Source: Sarocladium kiliense
Taxonomy: Eukaryota > Ascomycota > Sordariomycetes > Hypocreales > Sarocladiaceae
Direction: 5' to 3'
Length of the DNA stretch: 64,000 nucleotides
NCBI GenBank assembly: GCA_030734395.1
Contig: JAUZTG010000003.1
Span: forward strand, 434,001 to 498,000
The notes beneath the pieces are model-generated. The model was not told the DNA's origin. It worked only from the letters and a program-made list of their open reading frames with translations, and ran no database searches. Within the stretch, counting starts at the first letter, position 1, and every line of letters begins with the position of its first letter. The position numbers and the translations under genes are program-made. Positions 35,327-48,624 of this stretch are shown piece after piece.

Positions 35327-37726
35327 GCTACGATTGGGTACAAAGCCCTTTGAGAATGCCAGTATTGCGCCATGGAATTTGCGAGAATGATGCGTTTCCG
35401 GTTACGGGACTATTGATACCATATTTGGGTGTATGCCTAGTGTACGGATGCTTATGATACGATACCTTAATGATGAAGAAGATCATCCAACGTACAGATG
35501 TATACTGCGACCTCATGTAATAAATGGAGTAAATGTCTATTTCTAACACGGTCAAGATACTATGTACTCGATGTAAAATACCCATCAACGTGAGAACAGA
35601 AGGCATCAGAAATCCCAGATATCCTACAGCGCCCAACATTTCCAGGCTGCGCATCTAAGAAAGGCTATGTGGAATCGATGAGTACGAAAACACGCCACTA
35701 GCGACTGTACGATTGGGTTAGCCTTCTGGATGTTCTCAGAGTTGAGAGCTCGAATCATTCGTGTTAGCCTTTGAGGGTGCCTGTCGGTAGGGACAATAGT
35801 GGCACAGCATCGGCAGATGGCGTCGCCCTCGTACCTGAACCTCAGCTCGCCAGGCTGCTAGCTGCAGGTCCCCCCATCCTGTAGTTTGTTTTAACCTTCC
35901 CGAGCTCTGGGGATTCTGCCGGTCTCAGCTGTTGGGCGCGCGTATGTCTCTCTTCATGTTGGGCGTCCTGTTCTTTTTGACACATTTCTGTCTCTGCTGA
36001 TCACAAGCCTGGGATTGATCAATCGACGGTTCTACAGGACATGGCGGTGTGTTTGAAGGATGCGCCTCGGTGGAGTTCTGGGTGCCGGTCGCCCGGTGAA
36101 CCCTGACCGATCTTCAGCTGTCGGTAAGGCAAGTTAGTCTCCTTTCGTTGCTTCTGCACGAGGCTCCTTGTTTTGATCTGCTGGCGATTTGGGCGCCGAG
36201 AGGGACGAAGGAAGCAGGGGGCGAATGCCCGATAGGGACGTATCAGCAGCATAAGAAGCGGTGGACAGGCTTGGAGGCTCTGCTGAGTATGAGTGGTCGT
36301 GGTGATGGGAGGGGAAGCTGGGGACGTGCATATGGTGGTGGCTGGGATGTTGGTGCGGCAAGCGAGGGTTGATACTGGCGAGTGGCTCGGGATGTTTTTG
36401 CTCGTGTTTGGCGATGCAGGCTTATTATGTGTGACGATAGGGATCTGGGAGAGGTGATTGGTGGTGATAGGTGAGAGAGATGCATGGCTGAACATTGTCG
36501 GAACATGGCTTGAGGAAGAATGAGGCAAGTCAGGGTTATAGAACCCTGGAAGTCTCGGCATAGCAAGACATCTTGAAGCTTGGGCGATGGGGGTGTAATG
36601 AAAACAGTTCAGCCCTACCGAGACAATGTGAAGTCACTTTGACTCAGAGCATAGGGATTATTGAACCGTTGCGTCGTCATCAAGATTTGAAATCTTCCTA
36701 CTTACTCAGTACCACTTCGGCAGTGGTTTCTGATGTGCAAATCACTGGCAACTCTGTCACACGTGATATGCTTGTGTCCCGAGTCTGATCGCTTGCCAGC
36801 CACATGCAGTGTGCCACAACCCTGCCTAAACATCCAGATGCTGGCCACTGGCTTCCCACCTCAGTGGCTGGTGCAGGCAATCTTGGTGTTCGTTGCCCGG
36901 CAGTGGCTGCTTGTTGCTCGCCCACCAACCCCGGCTACGGTCCGCCATTGGCCCGCACGTCGCCAGCGCATCAGTTCCCCCACCCACACTCCCGCTGATG
37001 CCCTACACTGCACTGAGTGGCACCATCGACCACCCGCTGCCCTGCCCTGTATCCCACTGTGATAGCGGAGCCTGTCAGTGCCCTCGGCTGCCCATCAGTG
37101 GCACCCAGCCCCAGCTAATCGCATCCACTCTGCCCGTTGCTGCGGTCACGGCCGAGCACGGGACTCCCGCTCTGTACCGCCAGCATCGCTGTAGCACCCT
37201 GCCATCGCTCAGCTCTCGGGCCCACCCTCCACCTCGATGCACCACCACCACCATCACTTCCCTCCCACCCTACCTGCTTGCTGCCAACTCCCAAGCCGAC
37301 CCAACATTCTGACCTGGGCGAAGCACACTTTCTCCTTTCCAATCTTACGTGCGACCTCTATTACCTCGTGCTGCTTTGCGCTTTTGTATTCTTGTCCTTT
37401 GTCCTCATAATCCGGGGTAGAGAGAGGGCTCCTTCATCCATACAGAGTGGTGGTGAGTTTTGCGAGGCACCTACATGATGGCTCGTTTCTTTTGCTAATG
37501 TTCCCCAGGAATCAGCCAGCTCCTTGTTGACCATTCTGCGCCTGCATGTCGTGATTCCGCCCATCGACCCGCTCAATCCTCAAGAGACGGCCCTTGTCCT
37601 GCTCTCCTGCCTTCTTATTAGGCAGAAGTTCGCAGGCAAGGTGATTCCCGGCCGCGGCGTCTCCCCAATTCAACCTTTCGCCTCCTAGGGCTCCCATCAG
37701 AGTCGGCTTCAGCAAGCGGCACCACA
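35327..37726. other. long intergenic region with likely 5' leader
   Basis: About 2.4 kb upstream of the 1694-residue gene. The open frames overlap on both strands and have biased composition (His/Pro/Ser-rich), so no gene is supported. A probable leader intron is listed separately (37453-37508). The section 36800-37320 is CCC/CAC-rich. Confidence 0.5.
37453..37508 (+). other. probable intron in the 5' leader
   Basis: A GTGAGT donor at 37453, a GCTAATG branch-like site near 37495 and a TTCCCCAG acceptor ending at 37508 define a 56 bp intron of typical size, about 220 bp upstream of the ATG at 37727. It would lie in the 5' UTR of the 1694-residue gene. Inferred from signals only. Confidence 0.4.
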
Positions 37727-40700
37727 ATGGGAGCTCCACCGCTGCCTGCACCGACCGAGACCGAAACCACCACCCCGACCGAGCTCACCACAGAGTTATC
37801 AAGACCTGGTGACGACAAGTCCACCTACTCCCTTCCTGACGACGGCACCCCGGTCACCATCCGCACTCGCGGACACAAAGCCAACAAGTCACAGACCTCC
37901 CTGCTCATCGAGTACTTCGAAGGCGGCAAGTCCAGCGGAGGTCCAGGTGGTTCCAGCTCGAATCGAAGACCCAGCGTTCGCGTGCGGTTGACGCCTTCGA
38001 AGAAGGGCAAAGGCGACCATATTCAACTTACCGAGACCAAGGGTTCACGCAAGGCCTCACTGACGCGGCGCATCCCTCTCGGCGAAGCCACTTCGTCCCG
38101 TGAGCTTGAATTGCCAGAGGGAGAGGACGCCCACAGCATGACTTCGTATGCGTCCCAGACAGAGGAGTCCAATGTTTCGAGAGACCCGATCGACATAGAG
38201 ATCGACCGGCCTCATCGTCGCAGGCGACCTGCGAGCCCTCTGATCCCCTCTGTCGAGAGTTACCAGCCTGGCAACCCTTCTGAGATCTCGGCCATTCCCA
38301 CAGACAGCTTTCTCGATGGCACAGGACCCTCGAGCGATGTCAAGGGCACCGCGAGTCCATCTCGTGGAGGAGCACTTGCCACGGCGGCGGGTGCTGCTGG
38401 TGCTGGTGCTTTAGCTGGTGCTGCAATCAACGAGATTCGCAACAGCAAGACCAGGAGCGGGGGAAAGGAGCGGGTTAAAGTATCTGAGCGGTCCAAGGAC
38501 AAGTCGGAGCGAAAACAACGCCCTAAAAGCCGAAAAAGTAGCGCCAGCGATGCCTATGGCGACGAGATCCAGTCGCCTAGGCGGCGTTCCAGTCGCACGC
38601 ACCAGGAGTCCACACTATCTGGCGCGGATTCCAGTGTTGTCTCATCTAACCTTTCCCCTAGTCATCGCTCATATGACACACATTCCATGCGATCCGGTGC
38701 CTCGAAGTCGTCAATCAACAACCCCAAGCTACTGGAGACAGTGGAGGACGCTATTCGAAGACTTATTCTTCCTGAGCTGAGCGCTCTCAAGCGCGAGCAG
38801 AGTAAGCGCGAGGAACGGCGCGGCTCCCTCACCTCCACCGGCACATCCGCTTCCAGAGACGATGTCTCCACAGGCCGCCGGCGGTCTTCCGGACGGGTTG
38901 ACCCCACCACGCAGACGCCGAGGCGGCGCAATCGAGAGGCACGGCACAACTACGGCGATGCGTCTCCCATGAGTGTGAGCCGGGACTCGCTCCATGAAGA
39001 GTACACGGATGATGATGCTGGCGCAACGCCTAGCCGAAAGGGTGATATGCTCAAGGGCGCACTTGCCGGTGCCGCCATGGCCAAGGGTATTTCTGCCTTG
39101 ACCGATGATAAATCCCAGTCCGAAAGACGTGAACGACGCCGTCGACGACCTGAATCTGCCAGAAGTCGGAGCCTTGGGCGTGACCGCTATGCGGAGGAGT
39201 ACGAGGAAGATCATCTGGCGCCGGTTCCGTTGATGCCACTTATGAGTGATATCAACCCGTCAGAGATGACTCGTACCTCCATCTTGTCTGCAGATTCTGA
39301 TCGCCCTCATTCGGCTACAGAAGAGATGGTGCATGAAGTCCCTCCGGGGATGGCCGCATATCCAGGTGAGGAGGGAGACCGCTCAAGGACTCCAGTCAAC
39401 CTTCAACAAACTCTTGGTACGAATTACGCCAACATTTCCACCGGAGACCTGAACGCTCTTCCCCGTGGCCAAATGAAGGCTGAGCTCCCGCCGGAGTACG
39501 ATACGGACGAATTTGGCCGCAAAGTACCCTTGGCGCCGCATGACTACGATGGCGAAGACCGCGCCATGTCACCTGGTGACTATCCTGAGCAGAGCTACGA
39601 GGATCAGTACTACACGACGCAGGACGTCCCCCCACCGCTCAAGTATGTCCCGTACCAGGCTGGTGCTCGTGGTCTGAGCCCGATCCCCAGTGTCTCTGGC
39701 TACACCGAAGGCGGTAGCGAGGTTCAGCAGCCTCGTCTGTCCATGACCAGTGACGCATTCCCATCTCCCGATAAGGCTGAGCATGTTCGTGGGAGTCGTT
39801 CCATGCACTCGATGGATTCTGTTCCCAGCAATATGCGGAGTCGAGAATTTGATCGCATGGATGGTGCATACACGGAGGGCAGCGAGGTTGATCCAGCGAA
39901 CTCTGGACAGGCTGTCCGCGGTATCGCAGCGAATCCTAACATCATTCACCCTGTTTCGGGCGTCGAGTCGGCTGTTGCGTCCCTTGTCGATGGCGACCAG
40001 TCTGTCCTTACCAGCGGATCTGGTTACGACTACGGTGGTGCCCGAGACTCGACACTGTCTTATGATGATCGATCCATGACGAAAAGCAGTCGCGACGGGA
40101 GCCCTGACAAGCGATATGTAGAGGAGCGTCATGGCACCCCCGGAGCCCGTTCTCACGACCAATCTGAGGAGTTCTCCGAGTATGAAATCGACGAGCACGG
40201 AAGGAAGGTTCCGCGCTCTCGCTACCGTCTTCCCACCGCATCAGAGGCTGCTATTACTGCTGGTGCCGTTGGTGCCGCTGCTGCGGCCCTTAAGAAGGCG
40301 CAGGAGAAGAAGCAGGCAACTGTGCAAGATGCATCTGAAGAGGACTTCCAGCCAGCAGGTGTGGCTCGCAACAAGTCCTTCAAGGAGCGCGCTATGGATG
40401 GTTGGGAACCACGCAACACTCCCGCTCACAGCGTTGACCGCTTCGAGGATGATGACGTTCCGAAGATGAGCGCTCGCGCCATGCCTGATGCCTCAAACCC
40501 TATGCCGGAGGCTGTTTACATGGATGACGACCAGCATACCAACCCATCCGTGGTGCATGAGCGCTTGGATGGCTATGGCTCTCCCAGAGGACAAGAACTT
40601 CATGACGAGCCCTGGTCTCGAGGTGCAACTCCCACCCCGCAGACCGTTGCGGGTGCTGAGGGCGCGACGCCAACGAAGGATGGCCCCGACGGCAGCCGTG

Positions 40701-42867
40701 GCTTGGGCATCACAGAGGCAGTTGGTGCCGCCGCATTAGGGGCTGCAGCCGGCATGGCTGCTGCACACAGCAGGCAAGCAAGTCAAGACGATGAGTGGCA
40801 AAGGACTTCGGATGATCGCAAGCGAGATACCCTCTTGACGAATCCATACGAGGATGCAAGCCCGATCGTTAACCCAGAACTCAACGAGAACCTTATTGGC
40901 GGTCGTGGTCTTGAGCCTGGCTACAACGCAGGATTCGCGGCGACCAGCCCTGGCTACGGCCAGAAGTACGACGAGGGCTATATGTCCAACGGGCCCAACC
41001 AAACACCCGACAGAGAGCTGGTCCCCAAGGGAAAGGGTGTCGATTTCGCTGGCCCCAATGATATTGTCGCTGATGATCCTTTTTACGCTCCCAAGGTGGG
41101 CCGTCAACTCAGTGGCATGTCACAGGGCATGGCTTCGCCCTTCTATGATGCTTCGACAGGTCAGGGCATTGAGCGCATCGAGAATAAGGACATCGTGGCG
41201 TTGATGCAGCATCTTATGGTTCGCGATGCTCAGCGTAGCGCTCGCGACACGGAGATTGTAGCTTTATTGATGAATGCTGCGTTGGACATGCGCAACAGCT
41301 TCCGGGAGATGAAGGATCTCATCCAGGAGACGGGCGATGACATGATCTTCGCCAATGTGGAGAATACCGAGAAGCTTCAGAAGGCCATCAACGGCCCTCG
41401 TCCCATCCACACTGGTGGCCCACGATCTATGCAGAGCGCTTCACTGCACGCCACTACCCTCGACGATTCGAATGCGCAGAAGAAGAACCTATGGAAGCGC
41501 GCATTAGCTGGCCTAGGCGCTAAGGGTAGTAATGACCTTGGTCGTATCGAGGACATGCTGATGCAGCTGCTTGGCGAGGTCGATGTTCTCAAGACTCAGA
41601 CTGCCCCTGCGGCAGGATCGAACCAGAGTGTTCGCGGCCCATCAGGCGACCTTTTGCAGCCTGAAGGTCACTACGAGGCTGATAAGGGCTATGAGCCTGA
41701 AGGTGTCTCGACAGCAAGCCATGCAAGCCAATCTGGGCAGCTATCGGTTCCTCAAGTTACTGCCATGCCACGCATGGCTGGAGACCACCAATTATCACAG
41801 AATCGGATCAGCACCGTCCCCGAGGGCGACGAGGATTATCAATACGATCATCCCAGCCCAACAGGAGAGAGATCGAATCCCAACTACCTGACCCCTGCTC
41901 AGAACACTCAACGTGGCACCTCGGTGCCTCTTGACACCCCTCCACAGCACGCATCTGGCTCGCAGGCAGCTTTGAGTGCAGAAAATACTCCAAGAACGGA
42001 CAAGACCAAGTCGAAGCACAAGTCAAGCAGCTCTTCGGGATGGGTTCCAAAGTTCTCACGCTGGTCCGAGACGACTGCTTCAAGTCTGGGGCGTGCATTC
42101 CGTGGCGGAAGGAAATCTGGCAAGTACGATGAGTATGCTCCTCCATCCCGTTCAGGATCGAGCCTTGCATCGTATGATGATTACAAGGCGGAGGGAGATG
42201 ACTATGACAACCTGCACTCTGGGTTCTCCGAGCCTAATCTGGCTGATCCTGGCGCGCAACCGCCGGTTCGGTCGTTCACCGGACCCCAACTGGCACCCAT
42301 GATCCCCGAAGATCCCAAGTACAAGGCACATCGGAACTCGTTGAACCTTCAACACCCCCAGCCTCGCCCAGGACAGACTGAGCGCTTCCGCAATGCCCTG
42401 GAGTACTCAGCTCAAGAGTACGATGATCCGATGACCCCAAGGACCACGGATTGGAATGGTTCTGCCACCGATGTGGCTAGACTCCCCCCGCAGAACACCA
42501 ACCGCTACAGCAATGCTTCGTCAGCTGCAGCCAGAGAGCCTGAGTACTGGGCTTCATCACCGGTGCAACAGAATGCGCCACCACGACCGCCGAAGGAGCC
42601 CATGGAGGACTCTGCCATGTCGACTCCGCCAAGGTCGAATCGGTTGGAGAACCGCAACCTTAGCGCTGCGCTGGGAGTGCCTACCCGCAAGCCAAGCGGA
42701 CCGAGGGCCATGACGCCCAAGAGCCCTGAAGATGAAGCACTACGTGAAGAGAGGAGACGCAAGAGAGGTAGGTTACTGGATCCATCTAGTTACCATTGTC
42801 TGCGAGACTGACATTAATTACAGATACATTCGGAACAGTTGCCAGCAATGAGACCGAAACTTTTTAG
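37727..42867 (+). CDS. large disordered protein with Ala/Gly-rich repeats
   Basis: Predicted protein of 1694 residues; function not recognised. Exons are 37727-42767 and 42824-42867, with a 56 bp intron; splicing replaces the read-through end with DTFGTVASNETETF. Most of it is disordered and rich in Ser, Asp, Arg and Pro. An N-terminal block around residues 55-125 (LLIEYFEGGK, then basic RVRLTPSKKGK) looks ordered or conserved. Four Ala/Gly-rich hydrophobic patches lie at about 217-236, 442-458, 839-858 and 995-1013. A short motif GRKVP, preceded by DEF or DEH, occurs twice (about 593-601 and 821-829). Residues about 1150-1230 are predicted helical (LMQHLMVRDAQRSARDTEIV). Similar long proteins are annotated loosely as involucrin-repeat or hypothetical in filamentous ascomycetes. 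A scaffold role is possible but unproven. Confidence 0.75.
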
Positions 42868-43706
42868 TGCAGAACTTGATCAGATCTGTGCACTGACAAT
42901 ACCGATACACGATACAGCATGGTGGCCGACTTGACGGACACTAGCCACACTTGTTGCCTCAAAGAACACGAAAATAAGATGCATGGACGGCATCGAGGAA
43001 GCCAAAAAAAAAAAAAAAAATCACCAAAGAAGGAGAAGAAGAGCAGAACGGAGCAAAAGGGAGGAGCTCACGCAACCCTCCCCTCATCATCAGCCATGGC
43101 ATTTCCCCCGCATTTGAACCCAGTGGACAAAGTTGATCATCCCTGAACGACTTTACATTTCCACATATCGTTGCTGTCATTTTTGTTTCATCCCCTGTTT
43201 CTGCTTCTTCATCATGATGACGACCACGAACGAACAAAGCAAAATCCCCTCCATGACCCGCGCTTGTTTTGCACTGCGAGATTTCCAAACGTTGCTGTTG
43301 TTTTCCCAATTTGCGATTGCTTCTTATGAGGGGTGGACGAAAGAGGTTATAGGGGAGGGTTTCATCTCTATAGCTGGGAAGGTGCAGGAGGGGTTGTGGT
43401 GATGGTTGTTATGAGAGGACGGGAGGAGGATGAAGTATATTTGTAATATTGATAAGATGAGAGAAGTATATTTCTTGAACGGGGCGGAGGTGGAATTTCA
43501 AAGTGTGTTGCTGTTGACTTTCTCCTTTGCCGACTCGTTTATGTAAAAGCGGCACGATCCTTCCAATTTTTTTTAAGGCATGTCATTGCATAAGCATGTT
43601 ACAACTTTCTCAGAATCATCGTAAACCTTGCATTTGTTTGTCATTCCATAGGGATATAGATGTATATAAAACGATCAACCTCTCATACACCTTCTCCATT
43701 CGCCAC
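42868..43706. other. 3' flanks of two convergent genes
   Basis: About 840 bp between the stops of the 1694-residue gene and the SepH gene. It contains a 17-base A run at 43004-43020 and AT-rich stretches near 43430-43680, consistent with two 3' UTRs. No gene is supported. Confidence 0.55.
43004..43020 (+). repeat. poly-A tract
   Basis: Seventeen consecutive A residues in the 3' flank of the 1694-residue gene, followed by purine-rich AAGAAGGAGAAGAAG. No transposon end or target-site duplication is visible, so a simple homopolymer is the best reading. Confidence 0.7.
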
Positions 43707-46700
43707 TCATGACCACTTCGCATCACCAGTCGGAGCCCTCACCCTCCTCTTCCCTCCCGCAGCCGTAACAATGGTATCCCTCGTCCCACTCCCCGAAGCC
43801 GAGCTTGGGCCTCCCTGTCCACCAATCGACAAGGTCGAACCCGAAGGTGTCGAAGTCGGCGTAGAAGACAACGGTCCACCAACACGCAACACATTATTCT
43901 CCTTATTACTCGCGTTACTCTCGCTCCTGACCACGGTTGGCCCGCCGCCGAAGCGTGAGGTCGGTGTGATGCTTCCAGATGATGCTGTTTGCGGGAGACG
44001 GCTTCGGATCTTGGGGCCAGAGGCGAAGTTACCGCTGGAGGAGTCACCGCTGACGCGCCGGCGGGGGATGCCGGTTGGACCGTCGCGGGATCGGGGACGG
44101 TAGAAGCTTCCGCCGGCGCCTTGTTCGCGCTCGACGGCTGCTGAGCGACGAGGTGAGGCAGCGACCTCGATGTAGGCGCTTCCGGCGAGACTAGCGCGGG
44201 TGCGGTGATGGGTTGGTGTGATTGGGACAGAGGCGGATGCGTGTAGACCTGGGGGTGTGTAGCTTGTATTACGACGATTTGTACGCCGTGATGATGAGGC
44301 GGTCGAGCTGGCGACGCTGCTAGTGGAGGGATAGTAGTAGTATCCTCCTGGGGCGGCAGCGTCACTGCTGGAGTCAAGGATGCGAGGGCTGCCAATGCCG
44401 CTGCCGGCGGTGGACGAGGAAGCAGCGCTGATACTGCCCTTTCGGGCCCCGACAGAGGAGGACTTGACGAGCTCGGCAGCGAGGTTGCGGACGAGGACGG
44501 CGGAGTCGGTCTCGGCGAGGGATTGGATCGAGTCCATGAGGGAGCGAACCTGTGAGGTGTTGAGAGAGCGGAGACCGTCGCCAGTGCCGAGAACAGAAGG
44601 ATCGCATGCGTCAGTGATGATACGGACGAGACGGAGGAGGTTCAGTCGGACCACAGCCTTTTTATGTCCCAGACGCTGGGAGATGCCAGCGAACATCTCG
44701 GGGCGAGCGAGGGCCGCTGCGAGTACGGGGCTGAGGCGTAGTAGTTTGAGAAGTGGTTCGAGGAGGTTCGAGTCGAAGGCGTTGATGCGATTGGTATTGA
44801 AGCAGCCGACAATGGCGCGGGTGAAGTTCCCGTCCCCAAGGTGGCTTTCGACATTTGCTGTCTCTTCTTGCAGCCAGACGAGAATGGCATCGAGGGCTGT
44901 GACTTGCCAGTACTGGTCCGTAAGGAGTGACACGTAGAAATCGAGACCCTTGTTCTGCCAGAGGTATCGACGGCCTTTGGAGCCGGAGTGGGCCATGTCG
45001 CAGAGGATTGGGAGTGCAAATTCTTTTGGCGGACGATCGGTCTGCATGATGCGGAGAAGCAGAGGGATGATACCTCCCACAGCGGCGTCCTCTTGGCGCT
45101 CCTTGTTGAGTCGGCAAAGGTTGAACAGGGTGTTGAGAACCTGATTGGAGATCTCGCGGAAGTGTGAGTGACCCTTGCGCATGCTATGGCTGAGGAGATC
45201 GATGAGGCAATCGATGGCATCGGCTGAGTGCAGCGCGATAATTGTGGTAGAGAGCATAGACAAGTTTTTGATGAACTTGAGCATCGTGACCTGGTGCAAG
45301 GGCGTCATGCGACGCAGGTCTTTCAGCACGCTCTTGAGGACTTGCCGGTCCGCAACCATCTCCTTGACGTAGTTCTCCGCCTGGCTGAAGAGGTAAAAGA
45401 TGTTGACAATCCGGCCTTCAATCAACTCGTCCAATTCATCCTCTCCTTCCTCATCCAGTACACGGTGCAGAACCAAGGCCAGCGGGTACAGAATCTTGCT
45501 TCTGGAGAAGATGCGGCAAAAGTCATTTTTGGGTGTAGGACCCTGCAACTCGAAAACGTTCCAGATACCGTTGACTCCAATCAATACTAGGTCCCGGCTC
45601 ATGTCGTAGTCTTCATCGAGGAACTCGACAAGAACGTTGAGACCACCTGCGGAAACGAACATCTGCAGTGTGAGCGTAGACGTTTGATACATTTGCCGGA
45701 CAAATGCGGCGGCTTCAAGACGGATTTCGTTGGAGAATTGTCTGGCAGCGAACTTGGTAAGGATTGGGATACCACCAACGAAACAGAGGTTTTCCTGAAT
45801 TTCAACATCATCGAGAATGATCTGGAGGTGGTCAGTGCCTTGACTACTTTGCCCGTGATTTCTGCTGGGGTATCACTTACAGCATTCACCACTTTCAGTA
45901 GTTGCAGAATCATGTACTGTCTGCTTTTCACCGTGCAACGCTCCAAGATCTCCAGGATCGGCAGGAGCCCATGTGCACTGATGATGAGATTCTTGACTTC
46001 AATGTGTTCCCATAACAAAGCAAGCTGCTTCCAGTCAGTCATCCTCCATTCACTCGGCGCAGGACAAACGCGATGTAGACTCACCAAATCTTCTGAAAGT
46101 TCCGCCAGGATGTCCTCTCCTTCACTTGATTTCAAAGAGCTGACCAGCTCTTCCACCTTTTGCGCCAACCGGGCGTGTTTATCTCTTGCGATGTTCGCTT
46201 CAAGATCCATCTCATCCCATCCTGGGTCCATTGACGCGAAGGGGTCGTCCTCATCTTCGTCATCTCCGAGCCAGGAGTTGCCAGAGACTTTAGACATGAG
46301 CATGAGACCGCCATCTTCGGACCCATGAACGCTTTCTTCCTGTTCCGCTATTGAACTTGCAGGGCCGAAAATATCCGAGAAATCCTCATCGTCATCCTCT
46401 GCGAACTTCTGAATTTCGATCGATGACCTCGTGCGCCGCATGGGGCGATCAGGGAGAACAGATGGTCTTTGCTGTATCCTCTTCTTCATGCTACCACCGG
46501 CTGGTGGGTGCATAGATCGAGGCAAACTTGTAAGGTCTGATGGGTGGAATAATTGTGGTGCATCGCTCTGTCTCGACTGTAAGCGTAATTAGTATTGAAG
46601 AACACCGCATTTCCCGCTTAGGAGCCTTACCCTTTTGACGGCTTGATTCACCCGGCTGTCGAACACATTATCATTATCCAGGAACAGGTCGGAGTAGTCT

Positions 46701-48624
46701 TCGACACTCTGTTCGCGGTACGCAAGATCCGGCCTCGCTGGTAGTTCGAACTTGGTGTTCCCTAATGTTGGTTTCGTCGGAGACCTGGGCCGTGTTGTCC
46801 GCGGTACCAAGCCAACAGACTTGCCAACGCTCGTCTTCGACCGGCGATGGCCCCTGATGGGTTCGGGGGGCTTCTCATCGACCTTCCTAGGTATGGGACG
46901 GATGGTCTGCTCCTGTGACTCCGTGTCCAGGAAGTGGTCCGCCCCTTTGATCGTCATGAGTTCGCCCTCGAAATCATCATCATAGCTCGCACTCTCGTTG
47001 CGGGTGTCATTAATGGATGCGAAAGCTTTCAGCTTGTCACTGGAAAGCAAGCCGCCAAAATTATCCTGTCCCTTGAGGTGAGGAAGGTGAAGTGCGCTCG
47101 GCGATATTGCTGACGCAAAATCGTCATCCCAATTGTCGTCATCTATCATCGGTCAGGCCTAGATTCTGGCATGTTACGCTCTTCATACACTTACTAGCGA
47201 GCTCGGGTTTGCTAAACAGCCCTGTACCAGCCTTCGGTTTCGCAAGACTCAGTGCTGGCCTCGCTGGTGTACCTCCACCAAGACGCGATGGTGGTCCGCC
47301 GGCCTCGGAGCCAGTGGAAGCACGCAAAGAGGACTTGGAGTCCTCCAAGGCTTGGTTCCACTGCTTCACCTCCTCAACTGCTTGACTGAAGTTGGCTGGC
47401 GTTTTGGAGACTTGGGCATCGGCTCGACGACAGCTGAAGATCCAGGCATGCCTTAGCAGTTTCCGTGCACTTACTCGGAGGTTAGGGTCTTTCTGGAAAC
47501 ACTGCATGAGGAAGTCTCGCGCGGCCTGACAAACGGTTAGCATCCTGAAACTCTAGATATTCTGATCATGGTGACACTTACTGCAGAGATGCCTTCAGGG
47601 AGAGGAGGATGGTCGTCTGCAACAATTGCAAATAATGCTGGCATAGCCTGCAGGTTGCCATATGGTGGCTTGCCCTGAAGAAGCTCGATGACTGTGCAGC
47701 CCACACTCCAGATATCTGACGCTGAGCTGGCACCAGATAATTGAATGATTTCAGGAGCCATCCAATATGGTGTTCCGACGACCTGCGCCTCTTTGTCTTG
47801 AGCCCCTGGCAAGTTGCTTGTTGACACTCCAAAATCAGCGAGCTTGACGGTGCCGTCCTTGGTGGTGAGGATGTTGGCACCCTTGATGTCACGGTGAATG
47901 ACACCTTGGTCGTGGAGGTACTGGAGACCTTGAAGAACTTGGGTCATGTAGACGCCGACGAGGTTCTCGGGAAACTTGCCGTAGGCTTTAATTATGGAAT
48001 GCAACGACCCGTTTTCGCAATATCTGTCCTTGATCAGTGCGTTATTCAGTTCAAAAGACAAAGTTCGCGTACTCGAGGATGATGTTCAGACAGTCGGCCG
48101 ACTTGACGAAGCCAATATACTTGACGATGTTGTCATGCTGGAGTCATACATGAGCTTTGGCTTGAAACTGAATACGACAATTAGACTTACATGAAGGTTC
48201 TTGAGCAGATCGATCTCACTCTGTCACGTAATGCTCGGTCAGTCATGTGCAATGGAGAATGCTCAGGGCAGAAAACCAACCTCGATCATCCGCAATTCAC
48301 TCTTGGGCAGATCCGCCAGCCTAATTTGCTTGACTGCCACGGCCTCGCCTGTACCCCAATTGAACGCTTTATACACTGAACCGAATGCTCCTTTCCCGAG
48401 ACATTCACCCAAGCGCTGTGATGTTCCGTTAGCAAGAAAGCCCAAATGCATGCAGCCGGCCACGTGGCGAGCCCGAGGAATCTCCCACATACGTAGTCTT
48501 TCAAGCCGGGATCCTGCACCGCAGAGGTCTCCCTCGGTTTATCCTTCCTGGAGGGTGTCCCCGGCGTGCGCTCTCTCGCCGCGACCACAGCAGGACGCCC
48601 ATTCATCCGGTCTCCCTGAGGCAT
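43707..48624 (-). CDS. sepH: septation initiation kinase SepH/Cdc7
   Basis: STE-type kinase of the septation initiation network that triggers actin ring assembly and septum formation; 1465 residues after splicing. Ten exons: 48624-48493, 48415-48281, 48220-48191, 48137-48073, 48023-47582, 47525-47195, 47142-46631, 46576-46085, 46024-45881 and 45821-43707. The kinase domain runs from about residue 45 to 300: GKGAFGSVYK, Lys near 73, VIHRDIKGAN with Asp near 166, DFG, and GTPYWMAPE. The linker is acidic with short basic Ser-rich parts (RPMRRTRSSIE). The region coded by the last exons is helical and armadillo-like (FVSAGGLNVLVEFLDEDYD), as in Cdc7/SepH, and a Ser/Thr-rich tail ends at AKWS. The start at 48624 is the first ATG of the frame; the frame stays open upstream, so a further 5' exon cannot be excluded. 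The 60 nt intron 46084-46025 keeps the frame if retained. Confidence 0.9.

Noticed and set aside
36019..36561. 180-codon frame on the - strand
   Set aside because: Ser/Pro/His/Thr-rich without domain or partners; typical of non-coding sequence here.
43004..43020. Poly-A run as a retroposon tail
   Set aside because: No reverse-transcriptase-like frame, no target-site duplication and no upstream gene copy is visible.
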